The notes beneath the pieces are model-generated. The model worked only from the letters and a program-made list of their open reading frames with translations. It did not search any database and was not told the DNA's origin. The translations under genes were made by a program, and so were the position numbers. From assembly GCA_910585215.1 (NCBI GenBank), contig CAJUDQ010000011.1:44488-95434 (forward strand): a stretch of 50,947 bases of DNA, read 5' to 3'. Below are positions 1 through 6,974 of the stretch, piece by piece. This stretch comes from an uncultured Lachnospiraceae bacterium (GTDB lineage: Bacteria; Bacillota; Clostridia; Lachnospirales; Lachnospiraceae). The stretch's first letter is position 1. Each line of letters opens with the position of its first letter.

Positions 1-23
1 CCTACACGACGCTCTTCCGATCT
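1..23 (+). other. Illumina sequencing adapter remnant
   Basis: The first 23 bases are identical to the 3' end of the Illumina TruSeq read-1 adapter (the part ending GCTCTTCCGATCT). This is technical sequence, not genome. It shows that the left edge is the end of an assembled contig and that nothing can be inferred from the join at base 23. Confidence 0.97.
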
Positions 24-125
24 TTATAAAAAAGAAAATTTTATTTGTTATAGTTTTATTTAGAAAAATTTTTTATACAGATTTATATTAGGTAAAAAGA
101 CGAAAAAATGAAAGGAGTATTTCAG

Positions 126-515
126 ATGACTAAAAAGCTGTTGAAGCAACATAGAGCATTAAAACGAGAAATGGAAGAGCTGAATATAAAGATTTTTCAG
201 GAACAAGAAAAAGAAGAGATGTCAAAGAAGGATTTTCCCTATATAGAAAGATATGATGTAGAGCAAGAATATATAAGAAAAAAACTTATAAATGAATACA
301 ATGAACGTAAAACAAAGGTGGAGAAAGAAACACTGGAAATTGAGTCATTTATATCATCTATACCTGATGCAGAGACGAGACTTATATTTCAATACAGTTT
401 TATTGATGGAATGAAACAACGGGAGATTGCAGAAAAGCTTCATATGGAAAGAAGCAGTATATCAAAAAAAATAACTGAAATTTTGCAACTTTCACAAAAA
501 TCTGTGTTATATTAA
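126..515 (+). CDS. Phage-type sigma-70 region 4-like protein
   Basis: Encodes 129 residues. The N-terminal half is charged and probably helical or coiled-coil. The C-terminal end has a sigma region 4-like helix-turn-helix: a conserved F-I-D-G-M-K-Q-R-E-I-A stretch followed by RSSISKKI, near residues 90-120. Proteins of this size and layout (DUF1492 or ArpU/RinA-like) usually sit in prophages or integrative elements and control late genes. The ATG at 126 is chosen over the one at 108 because AAGGAG (111-116) lies nine bases upstream of it and inside the longer reading frame. An IS605-like element begins only a few bases after the stop codon. The exact target is unknown. Confidence 0.7.
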   Translation: MTKKLLKQHRALKREMEELNIKIFQEQEKEEMSKKDFPYIERYDVEQEYIRKKLINEYNERKTKVEKETLEIESFISSIPDAETRLIFQYSFIDGMKQREIAEKLHMERSSISKKITEILQLSQKSVLY

Positions 516-847
516 ATACAATGAACTCCCCATCACTTAAAGAAGTGGAACTCATAAGAAGCTTAATATTTCATATAGTCAATTCAAAAGATTGACTGTT
601 GAAAATTCCCAACTTTTTAGCTAATCCTTATTCTTACATGGGGAACACATTCGCTCCTGCTGTATTGAGTTTTCGTTTTTTGCTCTGCTTTTTGTTGACT
701 ATTTGTCAACATCCAGACGCAATACCTCTCCCATTTTAAAGAAGTGGGAGAGGCAGTGCTAGGGTTTGATAAAAATTGGAAAGGATGCTGTTTTGGATTG
801 ATTTCAGGGTTTTTATGAAGGAAAACTATTATATTAAAATCACTCAG
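516..847. other. Intergenic stretch filled mostly by an IS605-like element
   Basis: No gene was found here. Bases 521-760 carry the tnpB-less IS605-like element described separately. The remainder (761-847) is AT-rich with no recognisable motif and leads into the 3' end of the minus-strand DUF6774-like gene. Confidence 0.6.
521..760 (-). mobile_element. IS200/IS605-type non-autonomous element (no tnpA/tnpB)
   Basis: The minus strand ends in GGGGAGTTCA next to a small hairpin, the usual right-end signature of IS200/IS605 elements. A second hairpin with 9-bp arms (725-733 with 745-753) marks the other side. The same 12 bases, TTAAAGAAGTGG, occur in the same orientation at 537-548 and 736-747. 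Inside are two further perfect hairpins: AGTCAAT/ATTGACT (577-597) and GTTGAC/GTCAAC (694-710). No transposase or TnpB reading frame is present. On the minus strand the interior resembles a TnpB-associated right-end RNA (reRNA/omega RNA), so this could be a mobilisable derivative or an RNA-only remnant. The exact borders are not certain. Confidence 0.5.
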
Positions 848-1018
848 CTATTCCTTTCTTTTTTCACATTCAGTTTTGTGAACAATCATATTTTCAATTA
901 AATACCCCAGTGTTCTGAGGTCTGAAGAAAGCCTTTCGAGTTCTTCTTCCTCCAAACATTCTCCCAGCTTGCATGCCGCTGCTGATAACAGATAAAGGTT
1001 TGAGCAGTTGTTTGTCAT
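848..1018 (-). CDS. Small DUF6774-like protein
   Basis: A 56-residue gene. The product begins MTNNCSNLYLLSAAACKLGE and continues with a leucine-rich acidic helix (CLEEEELERLSSDL) and a short basic tail. It resembles the DUF6774 family of small Lachnospiraceae proteins, whose function is unknown. A GAGGT ribosome-binding site lies about eight bases before the ATG, and the codons read cleanly to a TAG at 848-850. It is divergent from the two-component operon, so the two may share a regulatory region. The family call is from memory of the motif pattern; the existence of the gene is well supported. Confidence 0.7.
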   Translation of the reverse strand: MTNNCSNLYLLSAAACKLGECLEEEELERLSSDLRTLGYLIENMIVHKTECEKRKE

Positions 1019-1166
1019 AAATAATACCTCATTTTTATTTTACAATAGTATATGTCTGATAGAAACAGCACGAAACAAAGGAAAAAGTTCAACAATTTTA
1101 GTGAAAAAATTATCTTTTTATGGTATGATTATTTGTACAGCAATCAGAAAAGGAGTTTGCCCGTTT

Positions 1167-1886
1167 ATGAAAATTGCAATAATAGAAGATATACAGCCTC
1201 ATGGAGACCTTCTGATTTCCTATATAAAAAAATGGAGTCAAAAAAACAAAACAACTCTCATACTAAAGCGGTTTGAAACAGCAGAAAGCTTTCTGTTTCA
1301 GTGGGAGGAGGAGGCAGATTTCGACATTTTGTTTGTAGATATACAAATGTCGGGAATGAATGGCATTGAAATGGCAAAAAAGATTAGAAAAAAGGATAAA
1401 GATATTATTATTATTTTTACTACGGGTATCACTGATTATATTGAAGAGGGATATGAGGTGGAAGCAATGCACTATCTTATCAAACCCGTCAGTGAAACAA
1501 AGCTCGCTGCCTGTCTTGACCGTGCAGTAGAAAAGCGGAAAACAGAAAAATATATTTTGGTCCATACACAGGAACAAATTTTAAAAATAAACATGGAACA
1601 GATTTGCTATGTGGAGGCGATGGGGCACAATTCCAGACTTAAATTGGAGAAAAATGATAAGTTAATAGAAATAAAAGAAACTTTTTCACAGCTCGAACAT
1701 ATGCTTGATAAAACAGATTTTGTAAAATGTCATCGCTCTTATATATGCAGAGTAAAAGGAATATTTCGCATTGATAAAGTATCCATTTGTTTTGATGACA
1801 ACAGCACTATTCCGGTCAGCCGTCGAATGTATAACAAGGTAAATCAGGCATTTATCCAGTGTTTCAGTAAAGTATCATCTGTATAA
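1167..1886 (+). CDS. LytTR-family response regulator
   Basis: A 239-residue response regulator. Residues 1-125 form a receiver domain: the acidic pair E7/D8, the phospho-acceptor D58 in FVDIQMSGMNG, a conserved T/G stretch, and K-P in HYLIKPVSE. Residues 140-235 form a LytTR DNA-binding domain, recognisable by YVEAMGHNSR, FVKCHRSYICR and IPVSRRMY. The ATG at 1167 is preferred because AAAAGGAG precedes it; the frame upstream is not protein-like. It is followed after 32 bases by its probable sensor kinase. LytTR regulators paired with GHKL kinases often answer peptide signals and control surface or bacteriocin genes. The target here is unknown. Confidence 0.93.
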   Translation: MKIAIIEDIQPHGDLLISYIKKWSQKNKTTLILKRFETAESFLFQWEEEADFDILFVDIQMSGMNGIEMAKKIRKKDKDIIIIFTTGITDYIEEGYEVEAMHYLIKPVSETKLAACLDRAVEKRKTEKYILVHTQEQILKINMEQICYVEAMGHNSRLKLEKNDKLIEIKETFSQLEHMLDKTDFVKCHRSYICRVKGIFRIDKVSICFDDNSTIPVSRRMYNKVNQAFIQCFSKVSSV

Positions 1887-1918
1887 AGTATTGGAAATCA
1901 TGGCAAAAAGGAGAAAAA

Positions 1919-2650
1919 ATGAAATTGGAACTTATGATTGCAGTGATAGTTTTTGCACTGCTTTTTTTGACACTTGCAATATTTTTTATAAAACAATATA
2001 TGGTGAAACTGACAGAACGGCGGATTTCATTCTATCAAAGCGACTTGATGGAAAAGCATTATAAGGAGGTGGAAAATATGTATCGTCAGATGAGAGGATG
2101 GAGGCACGATTATCACAATCATATTCAGACCATGAAAGCTTATCTGAACATGCAGAATCTGGATAAGCTCGCCTCGTATTTAAATGAACTGGATACAGAT
2201 TTGACCGCGGTGGATACAGTAATAAAAACCGGAAATATAATGATAGATGCCGTGTTAAACAGCAAGATTTCTCTTGCAAAAAGCAAAGGTATTGCCATAG
2301 ATGCCAAAGCAATTGTACCAAAAAATCTTTCTGTTTCAGAAATTGATTTAAGTCTGGTTATAGGAAATCTTATGGACAATGCTATGGAGGCATGTATGAA
2401 AACAGAGGAGAAAAGACGGTTTATCAGAGTCTATATTGATATTTTAAAGGGTCAGCTATATATTTATATAATGAATTCTTCCGGTGGAAAATTAAAAAAA
2501 TCCGGAAAGCTTTATCTTTCTACCAAAAATCAAAAATATCATGGTTTTGGACTGATGCGTATAGATAAAGTAGTGGACAGATATCAGGGATATCTGGACA
2601 GACAGGACGAAAAAGATGTGTTTGTCACAGAAATAATGCTTCCTCTGTAA
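1919..2650 (+). CDS. Short GHKL sensor histidine kinase
   Basis: A 243-residue sensor with a single N-terminal membrane helix (about residues 5-25), then a dimerisation and phospho-acceptor segment with RHDYHNH (H63 or H66). Next comes an ATP-binding GHKL domain with the N-box GNLMDNAMEA (149-158) and the G-box HGFGLMRI (208-215). AgrC-type kinases of this class usually have six or seven membrane helices and about 430 residues. This one lacks the multi-helix input domain, so the signal may be sensed at the membrane or through a partner. A strong AAAAGGAG precedes the ATG. It is in an operon with the LytTR regulator. Confidence 0.9.
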   Translation: MKLELMIAVIVFALLFLTLAIFFIKQYMVKLTERRISFYQSDLMEKHYKEVENMYRQMRGWRHDYHNHIQTMKAYLNMQNLDKLASYLNELDTDLTAVDTVIKTGNIMIDAVLNSKISLAKSKGIAIDAKAIVPKNLSVSEIDLSLVIGNLMDNAMEACMKTEEKRRFIRVYIDILKGQLYIYIMNSSGGKLKKSGKLYLSTKNQKYHGFGLMRIDKVVDRYQGYLDRQDEKDVFVTEIMLPL

Positions 2651-2695
2651 TTATTTGAACATAGGCTGTCAAAAAAGGTTTTTAGTCGAATAAAA

Positions 2696-2716
2696 ACTCC
2701 GGTAGCTGACCGGAGT
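2696..2716 (+). promoter_or_regulatory. Hairpin directly before the short peptide ORF
   Basis: A perfect 7-bp stem (ACTCCGG with CCGGAGT, 7-base loop) ends just before the AAAAAGGAG ribosome-binding site of the 21-codon ORF. There is no T-run after it on this strand, so it is not an obvious terminator. It could shape translation or processing of the message between the kinase and the peptide. Confidence 0.4.
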
Positions 2717-2730
2717 AAAAAGGAGAGTTT

Positions 2731-2796
2731 ATGAAAAAAATTTATAAAATATATATAAAAAGGAATTCAGGCCTGGTAACCACCTGTTCCTTATGA
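2731..2796 (+). CDS. 21-residue peptide ORF after the two-component system
   Basis: The ORF has its own strong Shine-Dalgarno sequence (AAAAAGGAG, seven bases before the ATG) and encodes 21 residues. The N-terminus is basic and aromatic (MKKIYKIYIKR) and the C-terminus is small and polar with one cysteine (NSGLVTTCSL). It sits 80 bases after a LytTR/GHKL pair that lacks an obvious sensor domain. No AgrB-like processing protease is nearby. It could be a secreted signal, a membrane-active peptide, or a leader peptide that regulates the glycosyltransferase downstream. I do not recognise the family. Confidence 0.45.
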   Translation: MKKIYKIYIKRNSGLVTTCSL

Positions 2797-2858
2797 CATA
2801 TACTATAAAAATAATTTGTGGTTATTTTGTGAAAAAAATGCGAAAGAAAAGTGAAAAC

Positions 2859-2887
2859 TTGCGAAAACAGAAGAAATCTGCTATAAT
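2859..2887 (+). promoter_or_regulatory. Sigma-A promoter for the glycosyltransferase
   Basis: The -35 box TTGCGA (2859-2864), a 17-base spacer and a perfect -10 box TATAAT (2882-2887). The expected start of transcription falls at or next to the ATG at 2895, which would make a leaderless message. Confidence 0.65.
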
Positions 2888-2894
2888 TCCCTTT

Positions 2895-4061
2895 ATGGAA
2901 AAAGAAATCATGAAACAAAAACAAAAATTAAATATTTTAATTCTGTCCTGCAGTACCGGAGGTGGTCACAATGCCGCCGGAATGGCGATGAAGGAATATC
3001 TTGAGGCACAGGGGCATTATGTAGATTTTCCTGATTATCTGTCTTTTGCAGGCGAACGGGTATCGGAGGCAGTCAGTAGGATTTATGTAAAAACTGTCCA
3101 AAAAGCACCAAAGGTATTCGGAGCTGTGTACAAAATCGGAGACGCTGTCAGTCGTCATGTAAAAAAGTCTATTGTATATTATGCAAATTCAGGTATGGAC
3201 GAATATCTGAGAAAATGTCTCGAAAAAACAGATTACGACGCAGTTTTGGTTCCTCATTTATTTCCGGCAGAGACGCTGACCAGCATGAAACGCAAAGGCA
3301 TAAAATTGCCCTTGACAGTTGCCATAGGCACAGATTATACCAGCATACCATTCTGGGGAGAAACAGACTGTGATTACTATGTAGTTCCATCAAAGGAGGT
3401 CGGTGAAGAATTTATACAGGCAGGAATACCAAAGCACAAGGTTCTTCCTTATGGAATACCGACATCTTTGGCATACAGCAGCCAGATGGGAAGGGAGGAA
3501 GCAGCGAAAAAAATATTCAAAGAAAAGGTTTTTGACAGGCAGAATCAGAAACTTTATCTTGTGGCAGGCGGCAGCATGGGAGCAGGAAATATCAGCCAGC
3601 TTGTAAGAGAACTAAAAAGACAAGGGGAAGCACATGATTTTATTCTTGTGGTATGCGGTTCCAATAAGAAGCTGGAAGAAAAATTAAGGCAGGAATTTGA
3701 GTCTGAACAGACAGTTCTTATCTATGGCTGGACAAATGAAATGCCTGTCTTTATGCAGGCGGCAGATGTTTTGTTTACAAAACCAGGCGGGCTGACCTCC
3801 ACAGAAGCAGCAACGGCAAGATGTCCAATGGTTCATATTAATCCTATTCCGGGCTGTGAGACAGCCAATATGAATTATTTTGTACGCAGGGGATACAGCA
3901 TTTCTGCAAAAGGAGCAGAACAGCAGGCAGCAGCAGGTATAAAGCTGGCTTATGATGAGAAATTAAGAGAACAGATGAAAGCAAAACAACAGGCTGAATT
4001 TAAAGGAGATACAGCAGAAAAGATAGAAACCTTGATATACAGTAAAATAAGCAGGAATTGA
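2895..4061 (+). CDS. Processive diacylglycerol glycosyltransferase (MGDG synthase/UgtP type)
   Basis: About 388 residues of the GT28 MGDG-synthase type, which transfers a sugar from a nucleotide sugar to diacylglycerol at the inner face of the membrane. The N-terminus has LNILILSCSTGGGHN, the acceptor-side signature. The middle has PYGIPTS and LVAGGSMGAGN, and the C-terminal half carries the nucleotide-sugar site with TKPGGLTSTEA and NPIPGCE. The start is ambiguous: ATG 2895 (directly after the -10 box) or ATG 2910, neither with a good ribosome-binding site. Starts further upstream give a non-conserved basic extension. A PlsY-like acyltransferase follows, so the pair probably serves membrane glycolipid synthesis. 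Confidence 0.88.
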   Translation: MEKEIMKQKQKLNILILSCSTGGGHNAAGMAMKEYLEAQGHYVDFPDYLSFAGERVSEAVSRIYVKTVQKAPKVFGAVYKIGDAVSRHVKKSIVYYANSGMDEYLRKCLEKTDYDAVLVPHLFPAETLTSMKRKGIKLPLTVAIGTDYTSIPFWGETDCDYYVVPSKEVGEEFIQAGIPKHKVLPYGIPTSLAYSSQMGREEAAKKIFKEKVFDRQNQKLYLVAGGSMGAGNISQLVRELKRQGEAHDFILVVCGSNKKLEEKLRQEFESEQTVLIYGWTNEMPVFMQAADVLFTKPGGLTSTEAATARCPMVHINPIPGCETANMNYFVRRGYSISAKGAEQQAAAGIKLAYDEKLREQMKAKQQAEFKGDTAEKIETLIYSKISRN

Positions 4062-4090
4062 AATGGATAAAATCGACAGGAGTTGATAAG

Positions 4091-4690
4091 ATGAAGAAAC
4101 TATTATGGATTGTGGCGGGGTATCTGAATGGAAGTTTGTTATTTGCAAAATATATCACAAAAGTATTGAACAAAAAGGATATTGTGAAAGACAGTGAAGA
4201 TAAAAATCCAGGAACGGCGAATGCATTTATGATGGGAGGAGCAGCATGTGGAATACTGGTTTTATGCTGTGAACTGTTTAAAGGGTTTTTTCCTGTTTAT
4301 CTGTTTCGGCAGTCTTTTCCCGATTCGGCATTGTTAAGTGTTATTATGATAGCACCGGTGCTTGGGCATGCTTTTTCCATATTTCATGATTTTCAGGGAG
4401 GAAAGGCAATTGCTGTATCCTTTGGGGTGCTGCTTGGCCTGTTTCCGGATATGGAAGCTGTATGGACACTGGTTGTTTACTATTTGCTGTTTTCAGCTCT
4501 TCGCGTTTCTCCACATTCTAAAAGAAGTATTCTCACCTTTCTGTGCTTTGCGGCAACAACGGCAGTGCGTATTTCTAACATCTATATTGTCAGAGGATGT
4601 ATAGGAATATCTGCAATTGTTATTTTCAAGCATATTAAAATGCGCAATTTGCCGGAGGAATCAGAGGCGAACTGTCTCCAGAAAAATTAA
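4091..4690 (+). CDS. PlsY-like glycerol-3-phosphate acyltransferase
   Basis: A 199-residue integral membrane protein of the PlsY family, which acylates glycerol-3-phosphate from acyl-phosphate. The second family motif is clear (PVLGHAFSIFHDFQGGKA, near residues 90-108). The first motif is weaker than usual: DKNPGTANAF stands where SGNIGSTN-type sequence is expected, so this may be a divergent paralogue rather than the main enzyme. AGGAG lies eight bases before ATG 4091, which decides the start over the upstream in-frame ATG. It follows the glycolipid glycosyltransferase by 29 bases and ends at a strong terminator, so the two are probably one operon. Confidence 0.8.
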   Translation: MKKLLWIVAGYLNGSLLFAKYITKVLNKKDIVKDSEDKNPGTANAFMMGGAACGILVLCCELFKGFFPVYLFRQSFPDSALLSVIMIAPVLGHAFSIFHDFQGGKAIAVSFGVLLGLFPDMEAVWTLVVYYLLFSALRVSPHSKRSILTFLCFAATTAVRISNIYIVRGCIGISAIVIFKHIKMRNLPEESEANCLQKN

Positions 4691-4707
4691 TCAGAATAGA
4701 TAAATGG

Positions 4708-4741
4708 AGGCTGCTGCATATCATAATGCAGCAGCCTTTTT
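4708..4741 (+). terminator. Rho-independent terminator after the lipid operon
   Basis: AGGCTGCTGCAT pairs with ATGCAGCAGCCT around a short loop and runs into TTTTT. The gene to its right is on the opposite strand, so it may terminate both. Its GGCTGCTGCA arms resemble the ends of the longer palindromic repeats elsewhere in the window. Confidence 0.85.
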
Positions 4742-4788
4742 GACGGTACAGGAAATTGTTCTGGATATATCTACAAGTATGACGAGGA

Positions 4789-6333
4789 TTAACTTCTGCG
4801 TTGACGATGAACCTCAAGTACTTCTGCAAATTTTTCTTTAAAATATAGATATTCGTCTTGACGATGAAAAATTCCTGCAAATATTCCATTTAAAAATATA
4901 AGACATGCGAAAAATTTCAGTGCAAATTCTATCCATCCGCCATTAAATGTTACATATTCTGCAAACCAGAAAACACATCCACCAGCTCCAAGCGTTATGC
5001 CCAGATAGAGAAAGAATTTCTTGAAATAGCCTCCAAGAGGCTCCTTAAATCTCTTTTTATAAATAATATACGGTTCAAACCAGAAATTTGTAGTGATATT
5101 GCTGATAAAAGTTCCAAGCAGTATCCCTGATACTCCCATATGCAGGGGGATAAGCAGAATCAGCGAGGCAACAAGGTTAATAAGGGCCTCAGATATGCAT
5201 TTTATGCGGATTTCCTGAAACAATCCATATGTATCAATAAAAATAAGCTGTGTATTTCGAATATACCGCATATACATGTTCAGGCAGATAATAAATACAA
5301 TTGGAAGCTGCAAAAGATAGGATTCTCCAATCCAGAGCATGATAAAAGGATTAATAAATGAAAACAGCATAATCGAAAAAACGGCGATTACCCAGAAATT
5401 CATAAATAAAAGGTCTTCAAATACTTTTTTGGCATGCTTTGGATTTTCAGAGGAAACCATGTTTCCAACGCTTCCAGTCAATGCATCGCTGACTCTTAGC
5501 ATAATATTTCTGATAATAGTCACAAATAAAGTATAGTTGGAATAATATCCAAGCACTATCGTACTGACAAATTTGGAAATCAGCATGTTATCCGTAGACG
5601 TAACGACGGCGGAGCTTAGTTTGTCAAGGAACATTGCTTTAATATTCTTTATAATGTCAGCCTTGCTTTCTTTATCAAGCTTCTCTTTATTATATTCCTT
5701 TAAAAAAACAAAGTGTCTGTCTACATAAAGTGAGATAGCCATATTGCAGAAAAATGTGGCCAGAAGCTGAATAACAAGATAGAAAAGAAAGTTGTGTGTC
5801 AAAAACAGAATTGTCATTTGCAGCACATTCTGAGATATTACAGTAATCATTGTAATCTTTGACACAACGTGATGAATCTGATAAGCCATCAGAATACTTT
5901 TTTTATAGGAAAAAAAGTAAGTACAGGTGGTGTTCAGCAGGTATAAAATATAAATCAGAGGCAGTTCCGGAATATCAGGCATGTCCGAAATAAAGAAGTT
6001 AAGAAAAGGTATCAGACACAGACCAGCTATAGAAATTCCGGTTCCAAGGGTAATATAGATTTTTTTGTAAAGGTTTAATAATGCTGCCAGCTTTTGTTCA
6101 TCACCTTTGGCAGCAGGCTGATACATTGCATAGATAATGGCAGTACCACAGCCGAGTTCCGCCAAGGAAAGGAGCGTAAGAATATCGCTGAATAGTCCGT
6201 TCATGCCAAGGTAGGTTTCTCCCAGTGTGTAGATAAATACTGTTCTTGCAATAAAGGTAAGAATACTGTCAAGGCCCTGTGCAGTCAGGGCAAAGACAAG
6301 GTTTCTTGCAGAATAATATGCACGTGATTTCAT
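4789..6333 (-). CDS. Polysaccharide/lipid-linked flippase (MATE/MVF superfamily)
   Basis: A 514-residue membrane protein with about 12-14 hydrophobic helices. The N-terminal layout is typical of Wzx/PST-type exporters: ARNLVFALTAQGLDSILTF, then TYLGMNGLFSDILTLLSLAELG. Such proteins flip lipid-linked sugars across the membrane for capsule or wall polymer assembly. ATG 6333 is chosen because GAGGT lies just before it; the ATG at 6345 overlaps that ribosome-binding site. It is convergent with the plsY-like gene, and no other glycan assembly genes are adjacent. The substrate cannot be predicted. Confidence 0.85.
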   Translation of the reverse strand: MKSRAYYSARNLVFALTAQGLDSILTFIARTVFIYTLGETYLGMNGLFSDILTLLSLAELGCGTAIIYAMYQPAAKGDEQKLAALLNLYKKIYITLGTGISIAGLCLIPFLNFFISDMPDIPELPLIYILYLLNTTCTYFFSYKKSILMAYQIHHVVSKITMITVISQNVLQMTILFLTHNFLFYLVIQLLATFFCNMAISLYVDRHFVFLKEYNKEKLDKESKADIIKNIKAMFLDKLSSAVVTSTDNMLISKFVSTIVLGYYSNYTLFVTIIRNIMLRVSDALTGSVGNMVSSENPKHAKKVFEDLLFMNFWVIAVFSIMLFSFINPFIMLWIGESYLLQLPIVFIICLNMYMRYIRNTQLIFIDTYGLFQEIRIKCISEALINLVASLILLIPLHMGVSGILLGTFISNITTNFWFEPYIIYKKRFKEPLGGYFKKFFLYLGITLGAGGCVFWFAEYVTFNGGWIEFALKFFACLIFLNGIFAGIFHRQDEYLYFKEKFAEVLEVHRQRRS

Positions 6334-6635
6334 AATATACCTCATTTGATTTCAAAGTTTTTTATAGCAGGAAATGATGCCATGCTTTCTATGACGCTGT
6401 CCACAAAAGGATAGTCATATTTTAAACAAAGTGAAAAAGGATTTTTACAATCCTGCAGTGGTTTAGTCACTTTATGTTCGGATTCTATTATAACAGATAT
6501 TTTTGGGAAAGCTATAGAAAAATATAATAATGAATGAAATGAAGCTGCTGAAAGAGAAATCTGTAGCAAAAGTTACAATAAGGTTTTGTAAAAATTTTCT
6601 GTATTATTCTGTATAAATAAAAGTAAAAATAAAAA
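6334..6635. other. Intergenic region between flippase and T-box promoter
   Basis: About 300 AT-rich bases. It must hold the minus-strand promoter of the flippase. A TATAAT-like box is visible on that strand near 6485-6495 but it lacks a good -35. No RNA or small gene was recognised. Confidence 0.4.
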
Positions 6636-6664
6636 TTGACATCAAAACATAATTATGCTATGAT
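6636..6664 (+). promoter_or_regulatory. Promoter of the T-box leader
   Basis: The -35 box TTGACA (6636-6641), a 17-base spacer and the -10 box TATGAT (6659-6664). Transcription should begin near 6671, giving a leader of about 300 bases before the aminotransferase. Confidence 0.85.
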
Positions 6665-6670
6665 ATCAGA

Positions 6671-6945
6671 AATCGAACACAAAAGGCGTTGAGTGGAAGG
6701 AGTACTTTTCGGAGAAGCTTCAGAGAGAAGATGGATGGTGAAAATCTTTGCAGAACCGGTCAGGAAGCAGTCCATGAGCTTTAAGGCCGAACAATTTCAG
6801 TAGGCTTTGACGGGATTCTCCCGTTACAGGGAAACGATATGCTTGTATCGACAGAGTGCAGATATATTTCTGAATTCAGGTGGTAACACGGATGTAAATT
6901 CGCCCTGAACGTTTTTCAAAGCGTTCAGGGCTTTCTGCATCTTTG
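6671..6945 (+). promoter_or_regulatory. T-box riboswitch controlling the aminotransferase
   Basis: Typical T-box elements appear in order. There is an AGTA motif in the 5' arm of the specifier loop (about 6700), then CAGAGAGAAG and GGTGAAAATC in the upper part of stem I. Stem III is GACGGGATTCTCCCGTTA. The T-box itself, AGGTGGTAACACGG (6878-6891), is followed by a terminator hairpin, GCCCTGAACG with CGTTCAGGGC (6902-6931), and a T-rich tail. Uncharged tRNA would stabilise the antiterminator and switch on the gene at 6975. TTCGG pairing with CCGAA places the specifier within CAATTTCAGTAGG. UUC (phenylalanine) followed by A is one reading, but this is not certain. Confidence 0.92.
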
Positions 6946-6974
6946 TAAGGGAAAAAAGAAAGGAAAAAAGAATT

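Noticed and set aside
2793..2894. N-terminal extension of the glycosyltransferase from ATG 2793
   Set aside because: It overlaps the peptide ORF and covers a full promoter. The extension is lysine-rich without similarity to the family, and there is no ribosome-binding site.
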